A stretch of DNA of 64,000 nucleotides from Gnetum montanum (Eukaryota > Streptophyta > Gnetopsida > Gnetales > Gnetaceae), in assembly GCA_015680685.1 (NCBI GenBank), contig MNCI01005294.1:146416-210415 (forward strand), read 5' to 3'. Below the pieces are notes generated by a model. The model did not search any database. It saw only the letters and a list, made by a program, of their open reading frames with translations, and was not told the origin of the DNA. The translations under genes were made by a program, and so were the position numbers. This document shows positions 1 to 13,204 of the stretch, piece after piece; the stretch's first letter is position 1; every line of letters begins with the position of its first letter.

Positions 1-197
1 TTGGTTCACATCCTAACATATCCATCAACTAGCTCTTTATTATTCTAATAAAAGAGAGTGGAAGAATCTACATGAATTAATACGAATTATAATAAATAAA
101 TGAAGCATATCATAAGATCAATGCATATATATGATAATACCCCATGAATATACAATAAGAAGAAAGAAATGAATAGAAGAAATTGGAAAAAAAATGA

Positions 198-1560
198 TTA
201 AGTTGAAGGAGCTAAACCTTTCCCTAAAGTAGGTACAAGTGCCTCTACTAAAGAAGAAGCTTGAGGTGCATCCTCACTTACCTCCTCACTCATGAAGTTC
301 TCCTCTATCACCTCATCATCCACTTTGTCCATAGGGCCATATGGTCCAACTTGATCACTATCAATGACTAGAGAATCCATCGATGTTAGCTCCTGGTCCA
401 CTTGTTCACCAACTACCTAATGGCTAATAGTGTGGTGTAGCTTTCTCATACTAGAAAACATATGATTGCCTAGGATCTTTACATTCGAGCCTGGTTGATA
501 CTACCTCCTCTCTAGCTGGTCACAATGGACATGAATATGCATCTCTATCTCATTACAATGTGTAATGAGACTTACTTATAGTGCTTTTAATTGGTCCATG
601 ATCCATGCTTTGTCTCCCATCAAAGCCTAATCAGCACTTGTAATGCCCTACCACTACTACTCATTAGCATAATGCACCTTCCAAGTAGTTCTATTCTTAT
701 TACCATGAACACATGAATTAGGAATCTAGTAGACCTTTTCATACCATGTCCAAAAGAATCATTTATTGTAAAAGGTGCATCCTAAATTTGGAAACTTGTC
801 CTTTCCCTACATAATAATCTCCTTGGTGGGTAGGATAGGTGGTCAGTCTACAAATGTTGATACAATGCCAAGATCATCCTTGGAAAAGGCATCCTATTGA
901 TGTTACTAATGGCCAACCTCATCTTGGATAAAATAATAAATGAGTAATTGAGGATACAAGGATCCTCCAAATCACTCATAACTAGCATGCCAAAGAACAT
1001 GATGTGTGGAATGAGAGTTTCCAAGAATGTTCATCATCACTGCCCTTGTAAGAATTCTCCTTTTAGGAGAAAGGTTATTTAGGACCATCCCATCTTATTC
1101 ATCACCATGTTAGGAAAGATTTCAGCCAACTAAGTCTTCCTTTTTGAGTATGCTACTACAAAATGCTACCTATTCAATCTAACCTACTTATTGAGAATTT
1201 CAAAAATAAGGGCTCATTGATGTTGTAGAACCTGGTACCAACCTAAAAAGTCCTTTCATGTAGGTAGCATCCTCCAAAATGATAGGAAAGCTATCAAGCC
1301 TCCTACTCATAGAATACCTCAACTCTCATTAATATAAACTCAAGGTTATGCACTGCTAAATAAGAAGCAACTGATGAGTTCACTAGCACCATGAGGAGCT
1401 TTAAGTCTCTAGGTGCCCTCAATGGTAATATAGAAAACTTTCTTCTAACACTTGTGCTTCTAATGCAACATGCATTCCATATGAGTGCATTCCTGCTACT
1501 TATCTAGAGCATGTATTTATGCTCTAAAGTGTTGAAGATTATTCCTATGTACTTCCCCTT
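198..1560 (-). pseudogene. Decayed antisense ORF of unknown family
   Basis: The minus strand keeps long stretches of protein-like sequence broken by single stop codons. The last 67 codons (198-401) are open and acidic, with segments such as VDDEVIEENFMSEEVSEDA, and end in a stop. Upstream, at about 1200-1500, segments such as LPLRAPRDLKLLMVL and RFYNINEPLFLKFSISRLD can be read. I do not recognise the family. An acidic region close to the stop recalls the antisense genes of elements G and F (43488-47810 and 63310-64000), so this may be a distant member of the same class. That link is inference from composition, not from clear alignment. It could equally be a gag-like N-terminal ORF of another retrotransposon. 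Confidence 0.35.
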
Positions 1561-1619
1561 TTGCACTTGAACATGTGATAAGTTCCTTGCAACACCACTA
1601 CACATAGAATAATAACATA

Positions 1620-4020
1620 ATGCATAGATTAGAAAAAAAAAAAGCCAACATGATACATGATGCAATAAATAAAGTACCCTAAAATTTCATAATACCAAAA
1701 TTAAGGAAAAATTAATGCAAATGAATTACACATAGTGCATAACTAAAAATAAACTCGAAAAAAATTTGCATAAGCCATTTTAAAAATCAAAACAACGTTG
1801 GTGCTCCTAACAAATTCTATGTTATCCTTAATATACATAACTAGTCTAGTGGTGAAAAGTAAATAATTGAAACTAAAATTAAATATGAGAATCTTTAATA
1901 ACATAAATTATGGGTCCTTTGACAATTATAGTAGATTGACCACTATACCATGAATATGATGTACAAAAGATACAAAATTTCATTCCATTAAAATCCTAAA
2001 TTGAAAAATACAATTATGCTACTTTGTATTATCTAATAGTGTTGAATTTTCTACAAAAATTAAGTTACTAATTTCAAGAGAGCTTTAGCTTGAATAGAGC
2101 CCAAAACCAAGCTTATCAATGAACTACTTACAAGAATGTAACCTAGGATATCTAAAGTAAGAAAAACATGATACTCATACTATAGCAAAATATAAATTGA
2201 AATTTTTTTGGGATGACATAAATATAGCCTATGGTAACCTTGCTAATGAAGGTATTCTTGGCTAAGGTTCAATCTCTAAGATGAAGTATGTAGACATAAA
2301 ATAAAGAAAATTCTCCAACTATAGACAATATGGATGGAAATAGAAACCCAGTTTAATTTAGAGTTCAAAGTATAAAATAAAAAATAATGCTTGGGAACAT
2401 TAAATTAAAGCCAACATAGTGCCAAAGAAGATACCAAATGATCATATTTTATAATTAATATCTTCAATGTCTTTTAGAAAAGAGGCTCATGACCTAGGGT
2501 ATCTTACAAAAATGTTCAACAAGAAATCTAGCATAAAAATACATAAGAAACTAGAGATTTGGAATCTATGATAGGCATGTTGTGGAAGAAAGGAATCTCG
2601 AAGGTGAAATTTAGTAGCTACATGTAGAATAGAAGCTTGATTTAGCACTTGGGGGTGACTTGCAACACTCTACACAAAAAATTTGAAAGTTCACTTTATT
2701 TTATGTGATTTTAGTTTTTTTTATTTTTAATTATGTTGTAACTAACTACTAGTCACAACCCATTGCAATAGGATAATGAAAAAATTTAAAGAATTTCAAA
2801 GTTCCAACCAACTATGGGTCACATTAATAAATTAATTAGGAACTAGAAAATAAGATGTGAAGGGAGTGCAAGGTGCACCCCATCATAGTTACTAGACATA
2901 GCAAGATGAACTCCAATGCGGTTGTAGCTCATAGTTGAGATTGTAATTAGACATCAAGACACTGCAATTTGCACCCTTTCCACACTTCTTAATCTAGGAT
3001 AATTATAAAAAAAATAGTCCAAAAAAGAAAATATACAACAATTTAAAATAAAAATAAGTAATAAAACAATGGAAAAAATTATATGATAGAAGAATAACTA
3101 TGGTGTTAGTGCTTGGAAAACATCAATAAATTAGGTGACCATTAAGTAAATTGACTTCTAAAAGTACCAATACAAATACAAGGCACTGTCACAATAGACA
3201 TCTATGAATCATTAGTTACCATCTTTTCCATATCTTATGCCACCATACCTCTTAAAAATAAATAGTATTCCCTCCTTAACGTAGTCATTGATGTTGAAGA
3301 TTCCTCATGCATAAACATCATAAGCTTATCTTGTGGCCTTGAAAAATAAAGAACTTATCATCCAAAACATTTCATTAATTAATAGTTCTCTTTTTTTTCT
3401 TCTTTTTATTCAAACAAATATTTTTTAGTGATTATGCAATTGTTGTAATACCATCAGAACAAGGTTTGTAAACAATGGAAACTTTGCTCTTGTTACAAGT
3501 TCAATAGCTACGGAAATAATTCATCATGAGTACCTACATGGTTCATGTTTAATATTTGAAATGTATCTTATTCCATGTCCTTGATTAAGGAAGACCCAGA
3601 ACCTCATGTTTGTCATGAAATAACATATTGAGCTAATAATATGCCTAGTATAAATTAAAAATGTTGATCCAATTTTATAATTTAAAGCTAACAAAATCTA
3701 TCCATGGGATAAAAAGCCATCATTTAATCATTTATCTATTTATTTTATCATAAAATTCATAATATAAAATTTAAAATGTTTTGACTAAATAACATCCCAA
3801 AAATTCATGCCACAAAACAAGTTGAACTTCCATCAATTTAACTTAGTGAAGTTTAAGTACCATGAAAGATATGCTATCATAAAGACTACCAAAGAATTAA
3901 TAATAATAATGAACACTACCATGCATAAGTATTAATAAAAATATAATGTGCAGCTCCTAGTACTTGTACAAAAATAAGTCACATACAACAAAGTTATTAA
4001 CTTGTCACAACAAAGAAAAG
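1620..4020. other. Unassigned AT-rich repetitive DNA; possible PPT near 2645
   Basis: No coding potential is visible on either strand for about 2.4 kb. The only suggestive signal is CACTTGGGGGTGACTTGC at about 2646-2663. It has the form of a polypurine tract (CTTGGGGG) followed by a TG that could begin a plus-strand 3' LTR. If so, the antisense ORF at 198-1560 would sit between pol and the 3' LTR of a plus-strand element whose body lies left of the window. No LTR partner is present to test this. The stretch also lies downstream of element A (minus strand), whose 3' LTR I could not find. Confidence 0.25.
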
Positions 4021-4029
4021 GTTAAAATC

Positions 4030-5210
4030 AAACAATCTCATCAGGACTAGTTCAAAACTGGTCTGTGATTAGATTAAATTTAGCTTGCTAAGAAGGAGCA
4101 TTTGTTAGATTAATTGTTACGCTAACAAGGAAGGAGTCTTGTCCAAAATAATGTTTTAGCCATTTAACATTTACACGTAAGGACTTAGAGCTACGAGGCC
4201 TAGAAATGTCGATCACACCATTACCTAAGGCCTTAATAACCTTATAAGGTCTCTTCCATTTTGATACTAATTTTCTAGCAAAATTTTTCAGCTACATATT
4301 AATTAATAAAAAAAAATCTTATTATGAGAAAAGCTTCCTCATAATCTTCTTACCATGCCACATCTTCATTTGTTTCTTATACAAATGTTTCCTATCTAAA
4401 GCATGCATAAGATCTTCATCCAAATGGTTTAAAGAAAATAAATAAGTAGAGATACATGTGTCCAATTTCATTTCCAATTGACATTTCATTTGAAAAGACT
4501 TTTTTTATATAGAAGAAGGAACAAGGCAATGCTTACTGAATACTAGTGCATACAGGATAAAGCCAAGAAATGATTTATATGAGCTATGAATGATCAATAA
4601 TGCATTAGGTAAATAGTAAAACCAATATATTCTATTCTCTCATACAACTTTGTACAAAATATTTTCAATTTTTGTATTCATAGTTTCAACTAGATCATTT
4701 CATTGAGGATGATAGGTAGTAGTAATACAATGTGTAATTCCCATTTTATATAATAATTTTCCCATTATATCATTAACAAAATGTGTATCTTGATTGATAA
4801 CTAAAAATTGTGGGTGTCTAAATTGTGGGATTAAATCCTCTCTTAAGAATCTAACTACCATTTTTACATCATCATGTTTAGTTATTTTTTCCAAGATTTA
4901 TTTGGTGACATAATCAATGGCAACTAAAATATACTTACAAGAATTTCTTAAGGCAAAATGATTCATGAAATTACTATTACAATAATTGAAGGGCTCACAC
5001 TTCATCAAGATAGGAAACAATGACATATCTTGCCATCTTGTGAGCCCTCACATTTGCTAGCATTGATCACATCTCTTACAATATGCATAAGTATCCTTGA
5101 ATAAAGTAAGCCAATAAAAACCATCATGGAGGATTTTTTATGAAGTTTTCTTATTGTAAAAGTAGCCTCCATAGAATCCATCATGATTTAAAGAAATTAC
5201 CTTTTCCTTT
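4030..5210 (-). pseudogene. Element A integrase (Athila-like gypsy), decayed
   Basis: The minus strand encodes the catalytic core and C-terminal part of a Ty3/gypsy integrase. The core is clearest at 4700-4894: LVINQDTHFVNDI contains the second catalytic Asp in the family's DxGTHF context, and GITHCITTTYHPQ matches the conserved G..H..ST.YHPQ stretch. The C-terminal end is at about 4030-4260 (RPRSSKSLRVNVKWLKHYFG, the conserved ...VNGQRLKHY block). Several stops and frameshifts break it. It is the last coding domain of element A, after RNase H, as in all Ty3/gypsy pol genes. Confidence 0.85.
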
Positions 5211-5479
5211 TCTTATTTAGGTAGACATCGTCAAATGATTTAATTCTTGTAAATATTTTTTTAAAAATGGATCTTTCCAAATGAACCACTATTCCTTGAT
5301 CACAAAGGCCTATTTTTGTCCTCTAGTCCAAGACTTTGGTAATTGGCATATTGGTAAATAATTAGCAATATTTGCATACCAAATAATTTTAACATTAGGA
5401 ATAACATCACTGGCCCAAGAATCAAATAACTACTCATCCAAAAATACATCATTAAAGATGTGAGATGTATCAAAATCTA

Positions 5480-5920
5480 CATTATGTTCCAATCTAGAGA
5501 AATGGTCCACCACTAAATTTTTAGATCCTTTCTTATCATGAATACCAAATCGAATTCTTATAATAAATGAAACCAATGAATTAATTGAGGACTTTCAGTT
5601 CATTTGTTATGCAAATATTTAATAGCAACATGATTAGCAAATACTATACTGCAAAAATTAATTGAATAATAATGAAATTTATATAGGCTATGTACAATTG
5701 CTAATATCTTCTTTTTAGTAGTAGTATAATTAATTTATGTAGCGGTCAATATCTTAGAAATAGAATAAATAACATGTGGAACATTATATTTATCTAGATC
5801 CAATACAACTCCATTCACAAAGTCTAAGGCATCTACCATAAGTTTAAAGTCCTTACTCCAATTAGGTTCCTATAAAACTGATGCTAAAGAAAACTTAGAT
5901 TTTAACATTTCAAATGCACT
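5480..5920 (-). pseudogene. Element A RNase H, heavily decayed
   Basis: Between the RT and integrase remnants on the minus strand there is the expected interval for gypsy RNase H. Translations are broken by many stops and only short family-like words remain, so this call rests mainly on position between clear RT (right) and clear integrase (left). No active-site set can be confirmed. Confidence 0.5.
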
Positions 5921-6009
5921 ATGCGAAAGAAAGCTGATATTTTAACATTTCAAATGCATTTTGGCAATCATTAGTCCATTTGAAAAGAATATATTTTTGT
6001 AACAATTTT

Positions 6010-6960
6010 ACCAATGGTTGAGTAATTAATGAAAAATCCTCTATGAATGGCCGTTAAAGACCATCATGTCCTAAAAATGTGTGTATACCTTTTGCATTAA
6101 TGAGAGGAGTAAGATGGGAGATAATCCTAAATCATTTAGGATCTACTGAAATTTTCTTCTTTCTCATAATGTGGCCTAATACAACACTAGAAGAAACCAT
6201 GAAATGACACTTTCCCAAGCTAATCTAAGGCCCTTATGAATACACCTATACAAGGCTAATGCAAAATGATGTAAGGCATTAGAGAATGAATCACAATAGA
6301 CTAAAAAATTATCCATGAAAACCTCAAGAAATGAATCACTCATATTTAAAAAAATATATTTCATAGCCCTTTGAAATGTAGTAGGAGTAATGCAAAATAC
6401 AAAGGGCATATGTCCAAATGCAAAAGTCCCCCATTATGTTATGGACGGTGTTTTATGTTGATCTTCTAGGGTAATAGAAATTTGATTATAATTGCTAACA
6501 TCATAAAGAAAAGAATAAAATTCATGTCCTTGAAGTTTATCTAAAACCTAATCTAAATATGAAAGTGAAAAGTATTCCTTGCTTATCAATTTAATTAATT
6601 CGTAAAAATCAATACAAACATGCCACTTACTAGACTTTTAGTCATAACCCTAATAGTAATAACCTACTTTGAATCAAAAATTAAATAAATAATTCCTAGC
6701 TAAAAAAATTTCAAAAGTTCATCTTTTACAACTTTCTTCAAGGCTAGATTTAGACACCTACCTAGTTGCTATTGTGATCTAGCCTTAGCCTCCAAATGAA
6801 TATGATGCTGAAAAATGAATGGAGAAATCCCTTGCTTAAGATCCAAAGGTGACCAAGCAAAAGCTTCAAGTGATTTTATTAAAACTAAATCAATCTATGT
6901 TTTCTATCAATGATTAAACCTTAACTAATGATCAAAGATTTATTTCTTTTAGAATAAATA
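6010..6960 (-). pseudogene. Element A reverse transcriptase, decayed
   Basis: The best piece is 6176-6409: MPFVFCITPTTFQRAMKYIF corresponds to the conserved MPFGLCNAPATFQR block, and FLEVFMDNFLVYCDSF to FxEVFMDDFSVYGDSF, so the catalytic MDD is MDN here. Upstream on the minus strand are LPSHLKYIY (about 6960) and SPFIFQHHIHLEAKARSQ (about 6790). They match the LPSHLKY...VIIS and SP..CMHRI.LEE blocks that are typical of Athila-lineage pol proteins, and this is why A is called Athila-like. Many stops are of the deamination type. Confidence 0.88.
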
Positions 6961-7449
6961 TATTTTAAGTGAGAAGGAAGTTCCTTTAAATCTAAAGTTA
7001 CCTCTTAATCACTTATAATAGAAGAATAATTCTCCAACTTAAAAAAATGTTTACCATCCAAACCATCTTCCACCTATGTATATATGAGTTATCATTATTC
7101 ATCCATAGCTACATCCTTGTATTTGTCTAGTGTTAGTACTTGATATAACTCTTTCCAATTGCATAATTCCAAAGAAACCATGTTTGCTACAACAATGTTG
7201 ACCATATTAAGTTCATCAAACTAGAATTGGTTATCAAGGTTATATAAATTGATTAAAAAATTCATCTTTACAAATGTTAAAGTAATTAATCCATCTTTCA
7301 CTAAAATAAGTGCATCCATTGTTACCAACATGGGCTTTTCTAAAATCAAAGGATAAACATTATTCAAAGAAGATGTATAATAATCCAACATAATAAAATC
7401 AGAAGAATACATAGCTTTATTGACCTATACTAAAATATCTTCAACAATA

Positions 7450-7730
7450 CCCTTTGGATAAATAGTTGACCCATTAGCCAAAGAAATGGTAATATTGGTA
7501 TGTCTAATATGATCATAACCCAATGACTTATAAATCTAAAATGACATTATATTTACACTAGCCCCTAGATCCACTAATGCATGATCAAATTTCCTATTAC
7601 AAAACATGTAAGAAATGGTATACTTAATAGGGTCTGTTGCATTTTTAGGCATCCTAGCCTTAAAAATGTTTGTAATATTTTTAGCAAGGCTAACATGCTT
7701 GGGTATTCTAATTTTCTTCTTCATGGAAAA
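7450..7730 (-). pseudogene. Element A aspartic protease, decayed
   Basis: The open segment 7536-7724 on the minus strand ends with FDHALVDLGASVNIMSF. This is the retropepsin active site in its plant gypsy form (ALxDLGASVNLMP), with the catalytic Asp intact and DLGA instead of DSGA, as is usual for Athila-type elements. It lies between gag (right) and RT (left) in the expected order. Confidence 0.87.
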
Positions 7731-7779
7731 AAGTTCCTTAAGGTATTTAGCATATTGAAGACTATATTCAATTTCTCTT

Positions 7780-9300
7780 AATAAGAAAACATGTTTGAAA
7801 AGGTTTTACTCTATACCATGACTAAATAGAATATTGTTTAAAGGATCTATACTAGAATAATACATGATCTCTAAATGTAAGGGGAAACACTCATTCTAGT
7901 ATGTTTCATAACGTTATTATCACATGTGACTATTAATGTTTCAAAATCTTTTATATGATGATATGGATCTTCATCATCTATATCATAAAATTTTTAATCT
8001 CAACATCTTGTCTAGTAGATAATAAAAGAGGGGAGACATTGACAATTGATTTCGACCTCATTAAATATTTTAACAAAAGTTGACTATATATTCCCTGATA
8101 AGGAACTTGATTATGAAATTGTAAAAAGTAATTAAATTGGTCACTTGAAGGTTCTAAATGATGAGGCAAAGGGTGTGCTATTTTTTGAAATTTTTCATAT
8201 GGAAATTATGGTTGAGGCATAGATTGTGTTTGAGTGACTTGCATATTGAATATAGTTTGTACACTTTAGAGAATATTCAATAATGATTTTGTGTTAGAAT
8301 GATATTGTTCAGGTACTTTCATAAATGTAGTTCTATATAGTGTTGGTGGTAAAGTAGTTATGCTACTAGATATAGGAATAGGTTATGAATTAAAAGGAAT
8401 GGTAGGTTGTGCTACAAGTTGATAAATTTGAGCCATATTATGATAATTCATATGTAGAACATGATGTACCAATTGAGAAATAGTAAGAAAAATGGTTGAT
8501 ATGATAGGTACTTGTGTTGGAATAGGAAGAGATTAGGCAATGATGGCCATGTATTTTGGGTAGCTTATGTCAAAGGATTTAGTAAGGTTTACTAAGTGGC
8601 TTGTAAATATTGTTAGATTCAATTGTTGCTAATAAAAATATTAGAGGGATTATTACAAGTATTAGAATTGTACATAACATTATCTTGGAAGGGAATAGAT
8701 TGATTAAGAAATGATGGACCAGAAATTTGTGTGGTTAGGAAAAGGATAGATTGTGTGAGTGGACTAGAATCCAATAAATTCATAGAATTTAAAATTTATA
8801 TTCCAAATTTGAATTCAGTAGGCATACCAATAGTTATGTATAGTTGATTAGCTTGGTAGCATTAGGAAATAGGATTAAAAACTAAGTTCTAGTAGTATTA
8901 AAAGTAACTAAAATATTGAGTTGATCTAATACATTGATCCTAGTGCTTGTACTTGTAGGAGTTTGTGGATCTACATGTAAAATTGGTAATGCTTCTTTCT
9001 AAAATGAACTTTTCCCTTCTTAACTTCTAAAATTCTGTGATGAAGATGATTCTTTTAATGAGATTAGAAACTTTTTATTCATTGTCTTAGGTACATATGA
9101 AGATCACGCATAAATCTTTGAAATTTCTCATGAATCCAAATCATAAACCTATAATAAAATGACAAGTAAAGAAGAAACAAAAGGAAAAAAAAAATAAAAA
9201 ATGAATCTACTATAACAATCGTTGAATGTGAACAAGTGTTTCTTCAATCAATAGTTTTTCTAGATCTAGAAGAAACATTTGCAAATCAAGCAACATCACT
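7780..9300 (-). pseudogene. Element A gag, decayed
   Basis: The minus strand carries gag remnants between the PBS (about 9430-9447) and the protease. The clearest open part is 7978-8169 (PHHLEPSSDQFNYFLQFHNQ). Just after it comes DDEDPYHHIKDFETL, which matches the EDPYxHLKEFLE motif of the Retrotrans_gag domain. The frame changes several times. No zinc knuckle could be confirmed. The Gln/Asn-rich stretch upstream (8180-8900) is consistent with the low-complexity N-terminal part of such gags. Confidence 0.72.
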
Positions 9301-9429
9301 TGAAATTGTAACAATTCTAACATATACAAATTGAAAGACTAACTAGGATCCTTTTATAAAAGAATGAAACAAAGAAAAATAAAAATTATACAAGGTTTAG
9401 TTCTAAAAAAAATATCACCATAACCCATA

Positions 9430-9447
9430 GCTATTGTAATGGTGCCA
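9430..9447 (-). other. Element A primer-binding site (tRNA-Asp type)
   Basis: On the minus strand the sequence TTTTTGGCACCATTACAATA lies between the LTR edge and gag. It matches the Athila PBS TGGCGCCGTTGCCGGGG apart mainly from G-to-A changes, as expected for decay by deamination. Its position sets the inner edge of the 5' LTR at about 9452. Confidence 0.7.
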
Positions 9448-9451
9448 AAAA

Positions 9452-10400
9452 TGCTAGATTTTATTCATTGTTCCTGCAATGTAGAAGTGTGGAAGTTAAT
9501 CAAACAAAGGACTATGTATTATGTGGATGTTAAGTTGCTAGAATTATGATGAAGAATGCTAGAAACTAATTCAATTTTAATAGAAAAAGAAAGAACTATC
9601 TTATTATTCAATCTCTGATCAAACATCATCCTTCAAATCAATCCAATTTATTCTTAATCTCTACATTTTTAGAACTCACTATCTATCTTATCATCCTCCT
9701 CATTATACTCTTTTTTGACTGGTTTATAGTTCTAGTTTGATTTGATGCTAAAATAGCTTTAGTTGGTCACTGGAATAATGTTTGGCTAATAGTTGCGATG
9801 TGGGTATAAGTCATAGTGTGGTCTCAGCTTACAACTCAATGAAGAATCACAAAGTAAGTCAACCACTACAATTGATTGAAATCAATAGTCTTAATTAACA
9901 ATTTCCAATGGTTGAGTATTTGAATCCTAATAGTTGAATAACCAATTAGGTTGAGAGATCCATCTTAGCTACAACAGAGGTGTTAATTGTAGGGACTCAC
10001 ACTAATGAATTCCAATTTTTTGTTGAAGAATAAATTATGATTGGCTATGAGCCACGACTTATAGAAATTCTATGTTGTGAGCTGATGCAAGTTGCATGAG
10101 CTTGCATTATCTTATCAAACTTGAATTCAGTTTCCTGTGCTACCCCCATCTCCATTGAAAGAAAACTCCACTTGCTTCTCTCTCTTCTATTCTCCAAAAA
10201 TTCACTCTTAGTGGTTGTAATATGGATATTGCTCCTTTTATAAGTTTGAAACTTATTGAAGATCCAATTTTAGCTTATGACTTTGAACAATGAGCATCTG
10301 TGGATTACATGAGCTCATAGCAACCTATCCAAATCCAAAAATTGAGAAAAAAAAAAGTAAAGGAAGGCATCAATTCATGTCCTAACAAAAACCAAACTTA
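9452..10400 (-). repeat. Element A 5' LTR (outer edge uncertain)
   Basis: The segment right of the PBS begins (plus strand) with TGCTAGATTT, giving the required terminal dinucleotide. It contains on the minus strand a clear TATA box, CTTATAAAAGGAGC, at about 10235-10248, as expected for the U3/R boundary. There is no coding potential. The outer edge is placed just before gag of element B at about 10403, because no second LTR copy was found to fix it. Confidence 0.55.
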
Positions 10401-10402
10401 AA

Positions 10403-11870
10403 AATGGGATCATCCAGTGAAAATTATAAGTTATAGATAATGACCAACCTACTTCCTACTAATCCATTTCATCTAGTTACCCCTTTGATGTTCAATGCTT
10501 ATCATGGTATTCTTAAAGTAGCTTACAAATATCAACCAAAATTGTATAGCCTTGGAAAAGCTTATTTAGAAGAGGAATATAAAGGATAAAGCTTATTTAG
10601 TAGAGAAATATTTACATCTATTTAATGTATCCTTTGTTCATGCAAATATTCAACACCTAGATCAAGCATGTAGGTTGCTCATAGGTAACCTTAATCATAT
10701 GACTCAAATTTGGTATTCAAGCATACCAAATAATAATATCACTAGTTGGGATGATATGAAAGCCTTATTCATAGCCCAATTTAACAATCAAACTGAGCAA
10801 CATTAGCTATATAATGACCTAGTTCAAATAAAATAATGAAATAAGAAATCAATGGGATAGTTTAACATCAATTTTCAAAGAGTATATGGCTTATTCTAGA
10901 ACCAGGTTTGACCAAGTAATGAAGTTTCAAGGGATACTTACTTGGTATAAATCCAAGAATCTTAATTTGGCTATGTAGAACTTCAAACATTAATACTTTA
11001 GCTAATTTTTATAGTGGAGCTATAGAATTATAAAGACAATTGAATTTAATTTTAGATAACATACATCCTTCTATGAAAGAGTCTTAAAAAGGAATATTTC
11101 CATTCCTAAATTTATCTCAACCCAAGAAATTATCATTAATCAGTAGTTTCATAGAGTTACAAAGTGAAGAGCTTAATAAAATAGGCTTTTAAGAGAAAAT
11201 TTGAACAAAATTATCAAGTTAGAAAAAGCTATGCCAAAAATGAAAATTGAGAAAGATAAAATATTTAGACAAGCTAGGAAATTAGATATTCAAGCTAAAT
11301 TCAAGGATATTAAGATAAAGAAAGCTTTGGCTGATTTGAATCTAATAGAATTTGAAGAGAAGTCTAGGGAATATAAGCACCTAGGTATATATTACCTAGA
11401 AAAATCTTCTAGTAGTAAGACATCTAAAGATTTAGATTTACAATACTCATCCAACGATGATTTTAATAACAACAATAAATCCAGGTATGGACTTAGGAGT
11501 GCTAGATAAAGAATGACTACATCAACATATCCAAATATAATACTTGAACCTACTTGGAAATGTAATTTTTTTGAAGAAAAATTTTATTCAAAAGAAAAAT
11601 CTTAATTAAATAAAGAAGATTACCAAGATTCTTACTCTAGAATGTCTAGGAAGTTAGGATTGTATGGTGAAGAAAAATATGATACAATATAAGATTTGAA
11701 AAGGATGAAAGCTCATATTAGTTTGTATTAATTATTTCAAATGGAAGGATACTTCAAAATAATTTTAGAAGAAATCAAGAACAAATAGAAAATAAGTGAC
11801 ATTGCTAGAAACTATATCTAAAAAATTATATGTCTATTAGCAAAACATGGTTAGTAGCTAACAAAAATGC
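10403..11870 (+). pseudogene. Element B gag, decayed
   Basis: A plus-strand frame starting MGSSSENYKL runs into a gag-like region. At about 10710-10830 it reads WYSSIPNNNITSWDDMKALF and then IAQFNN, matching the W...LP..SI.SW..L...F..qF core of Retrotrans_gag. A well preserved 102-codon segment (11201-11509) is Lys/Glu-rich and probably coiled-coil, with a charged C-terminus. Other parts carry deamination-type stops. The element's 5' LTR is not recognised; element A's LTR abuts the gag start, which suggests that A inserted there or that B is truncated. Confidence 0.65.
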
Positions 11871-11875
11871 TCCTC

Positions 11876-12010
11876 CTTTCCTATTACCTCTTAAGCTAAA
11901 TGGTAGATATCTACATCATTTCCTAGTTGATTTAGAAGCCACTTCAACATTAATATCCTTGTTAATATGGAATCAACTAGGATTAAAACTAGAGTAATCA
12001 AATAGAAAAA
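11876..12010 (+). pseudogene. Element B aspartic protease, decayed
   Basis: The plus-strand frame reads NGRYLHHFLVDLEATSTLIS and continues LLIWNQLGL. This is the retropepsin active-site region; the Asp is intact and the usual SGA/SGS is LEA. It follows gag and precedes an RNase H-like domain. Confidence 0.7.
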
Positions 12011-12384
12011 TTTTCCAAGTCAATAAGATTAAAGTCCAAATAATAGATCAATTGTGAAATGTATTACTTGAATAAGCTTCGAATCAAAGCATTAAAATTA
12101 GGGTTACTATTTAAGTAGTTGATATTCCTTATTTATATAGATTATTACTAAGTAGAAGTTAAATCCAAAATTTCTCTAGGTATCTATGATAGGTTATTTG
12201 CACATGTGGTTTCTATGGAAGGGAGAGTCAAATCAAATCACATATATCGTGAGTATTGATGATAAAGAATGTGAATTTTGATGGAAAGAATAAAAGAATT
12301 AAACCAAGAGAATTTGAATTAGGATTTAGCTCAATTTAAAAAATTTAAATCATGCATTCTAATAATCAATTAGAATAATTCTAG

Positions 12385-12700
12385 TAGTTATATTTTGATA
12401 AAGCTTATAATTCCAAACAAATAGAATTTGTACTAATAATAAAGATAAATATGAAGCTCTATGTAGAGGATTAAGAATGGACCATGAAAAGGTAGACCTA
12501 AAATTGAAAGTTAAGGAACATTTAAAACTTATATGTGACCAAATGAAAGGAAAATGAAGTGTTAACAACTCATTCCTAAGGACTTATAAGCAAATGCTAA
12601 TAAAATTTCTTGGAAATTTTAAAAGTACAAAATTGAAAATATCCGAAGGAAAAAGAATTAGAAGGCTAATGAAATTTTGGTGGTAGCTTCAACTCAAGAC
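12385..12700 (+). pseudogene. Element B extra RNase H-like domain, upstream of RT
   Basis: After one frameshift the plus strand reads YFDKAYNSKQIEFVLI, matching the xFDGASNxxGxGIGxVLI opening of plant aRNH domains. It then reads DKYEALCRGLRMDHEK (the NNxAEYEALIxGL block) and KEHLKLICDQMKGK, matching the GDSxLVIxQVxGEW block with the Asp changed. The last part, LKISEGKRIRRL, fits the PREEN..ADALA position. This is the archaeal-type second RNase H known in Tat/Ogre elements. Here it stands between protease and RT, while a conventional RNase H follows RT at about 14060-14350. Confidence 0.72.
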
Positions 12701-13204
12701 TTGTCAAATATAACTAAATGCTAAAAATTGATATTTGAATTAGAATCAAAGCAAGTGGTTGTTGATAATAATGAATGCTTTTAATTTTTTTAATATGATC
12801 ATCAAATAACTTGATTTCTCAATAACATAAGAGAATTTAGAGGTAAGATTCATGAAAAAGATGATTTAAGATAAAAAGAAGAAAGGATACCTCAAAATGT
12901 ATTTTAGATAGAAGAATTTAGAAAAAACTTTGTTAAAGGATCCAATGTTAAAAATCTCGAAGATCAAGCTTACAAAATAATAGATTTAGGATGTCTTATG
13001 TCAAGACATCCCAGGATATCTTAATATTGGGATAAAACTAAAACCTAATATTAAAGCATAAACAATGTAGGTCCTCAAAAGAAAATTTAGATGATTTTTC
13101 TTAGTCATATGATCATTTGAGAACTTTTGATCTTGGTATTATGACATATAAATTTTCTTTAGTAAATAATTGCAAGATGATTAAAAAAAGTTAAGGAAGT
13201 TTAG

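Noticed and set aside
7581-7781. Plus-strand ORF of 66 codons over the element A protease
   Set aside because: It is the shadow of the minus-strand protease, whose active-site motif is clear.
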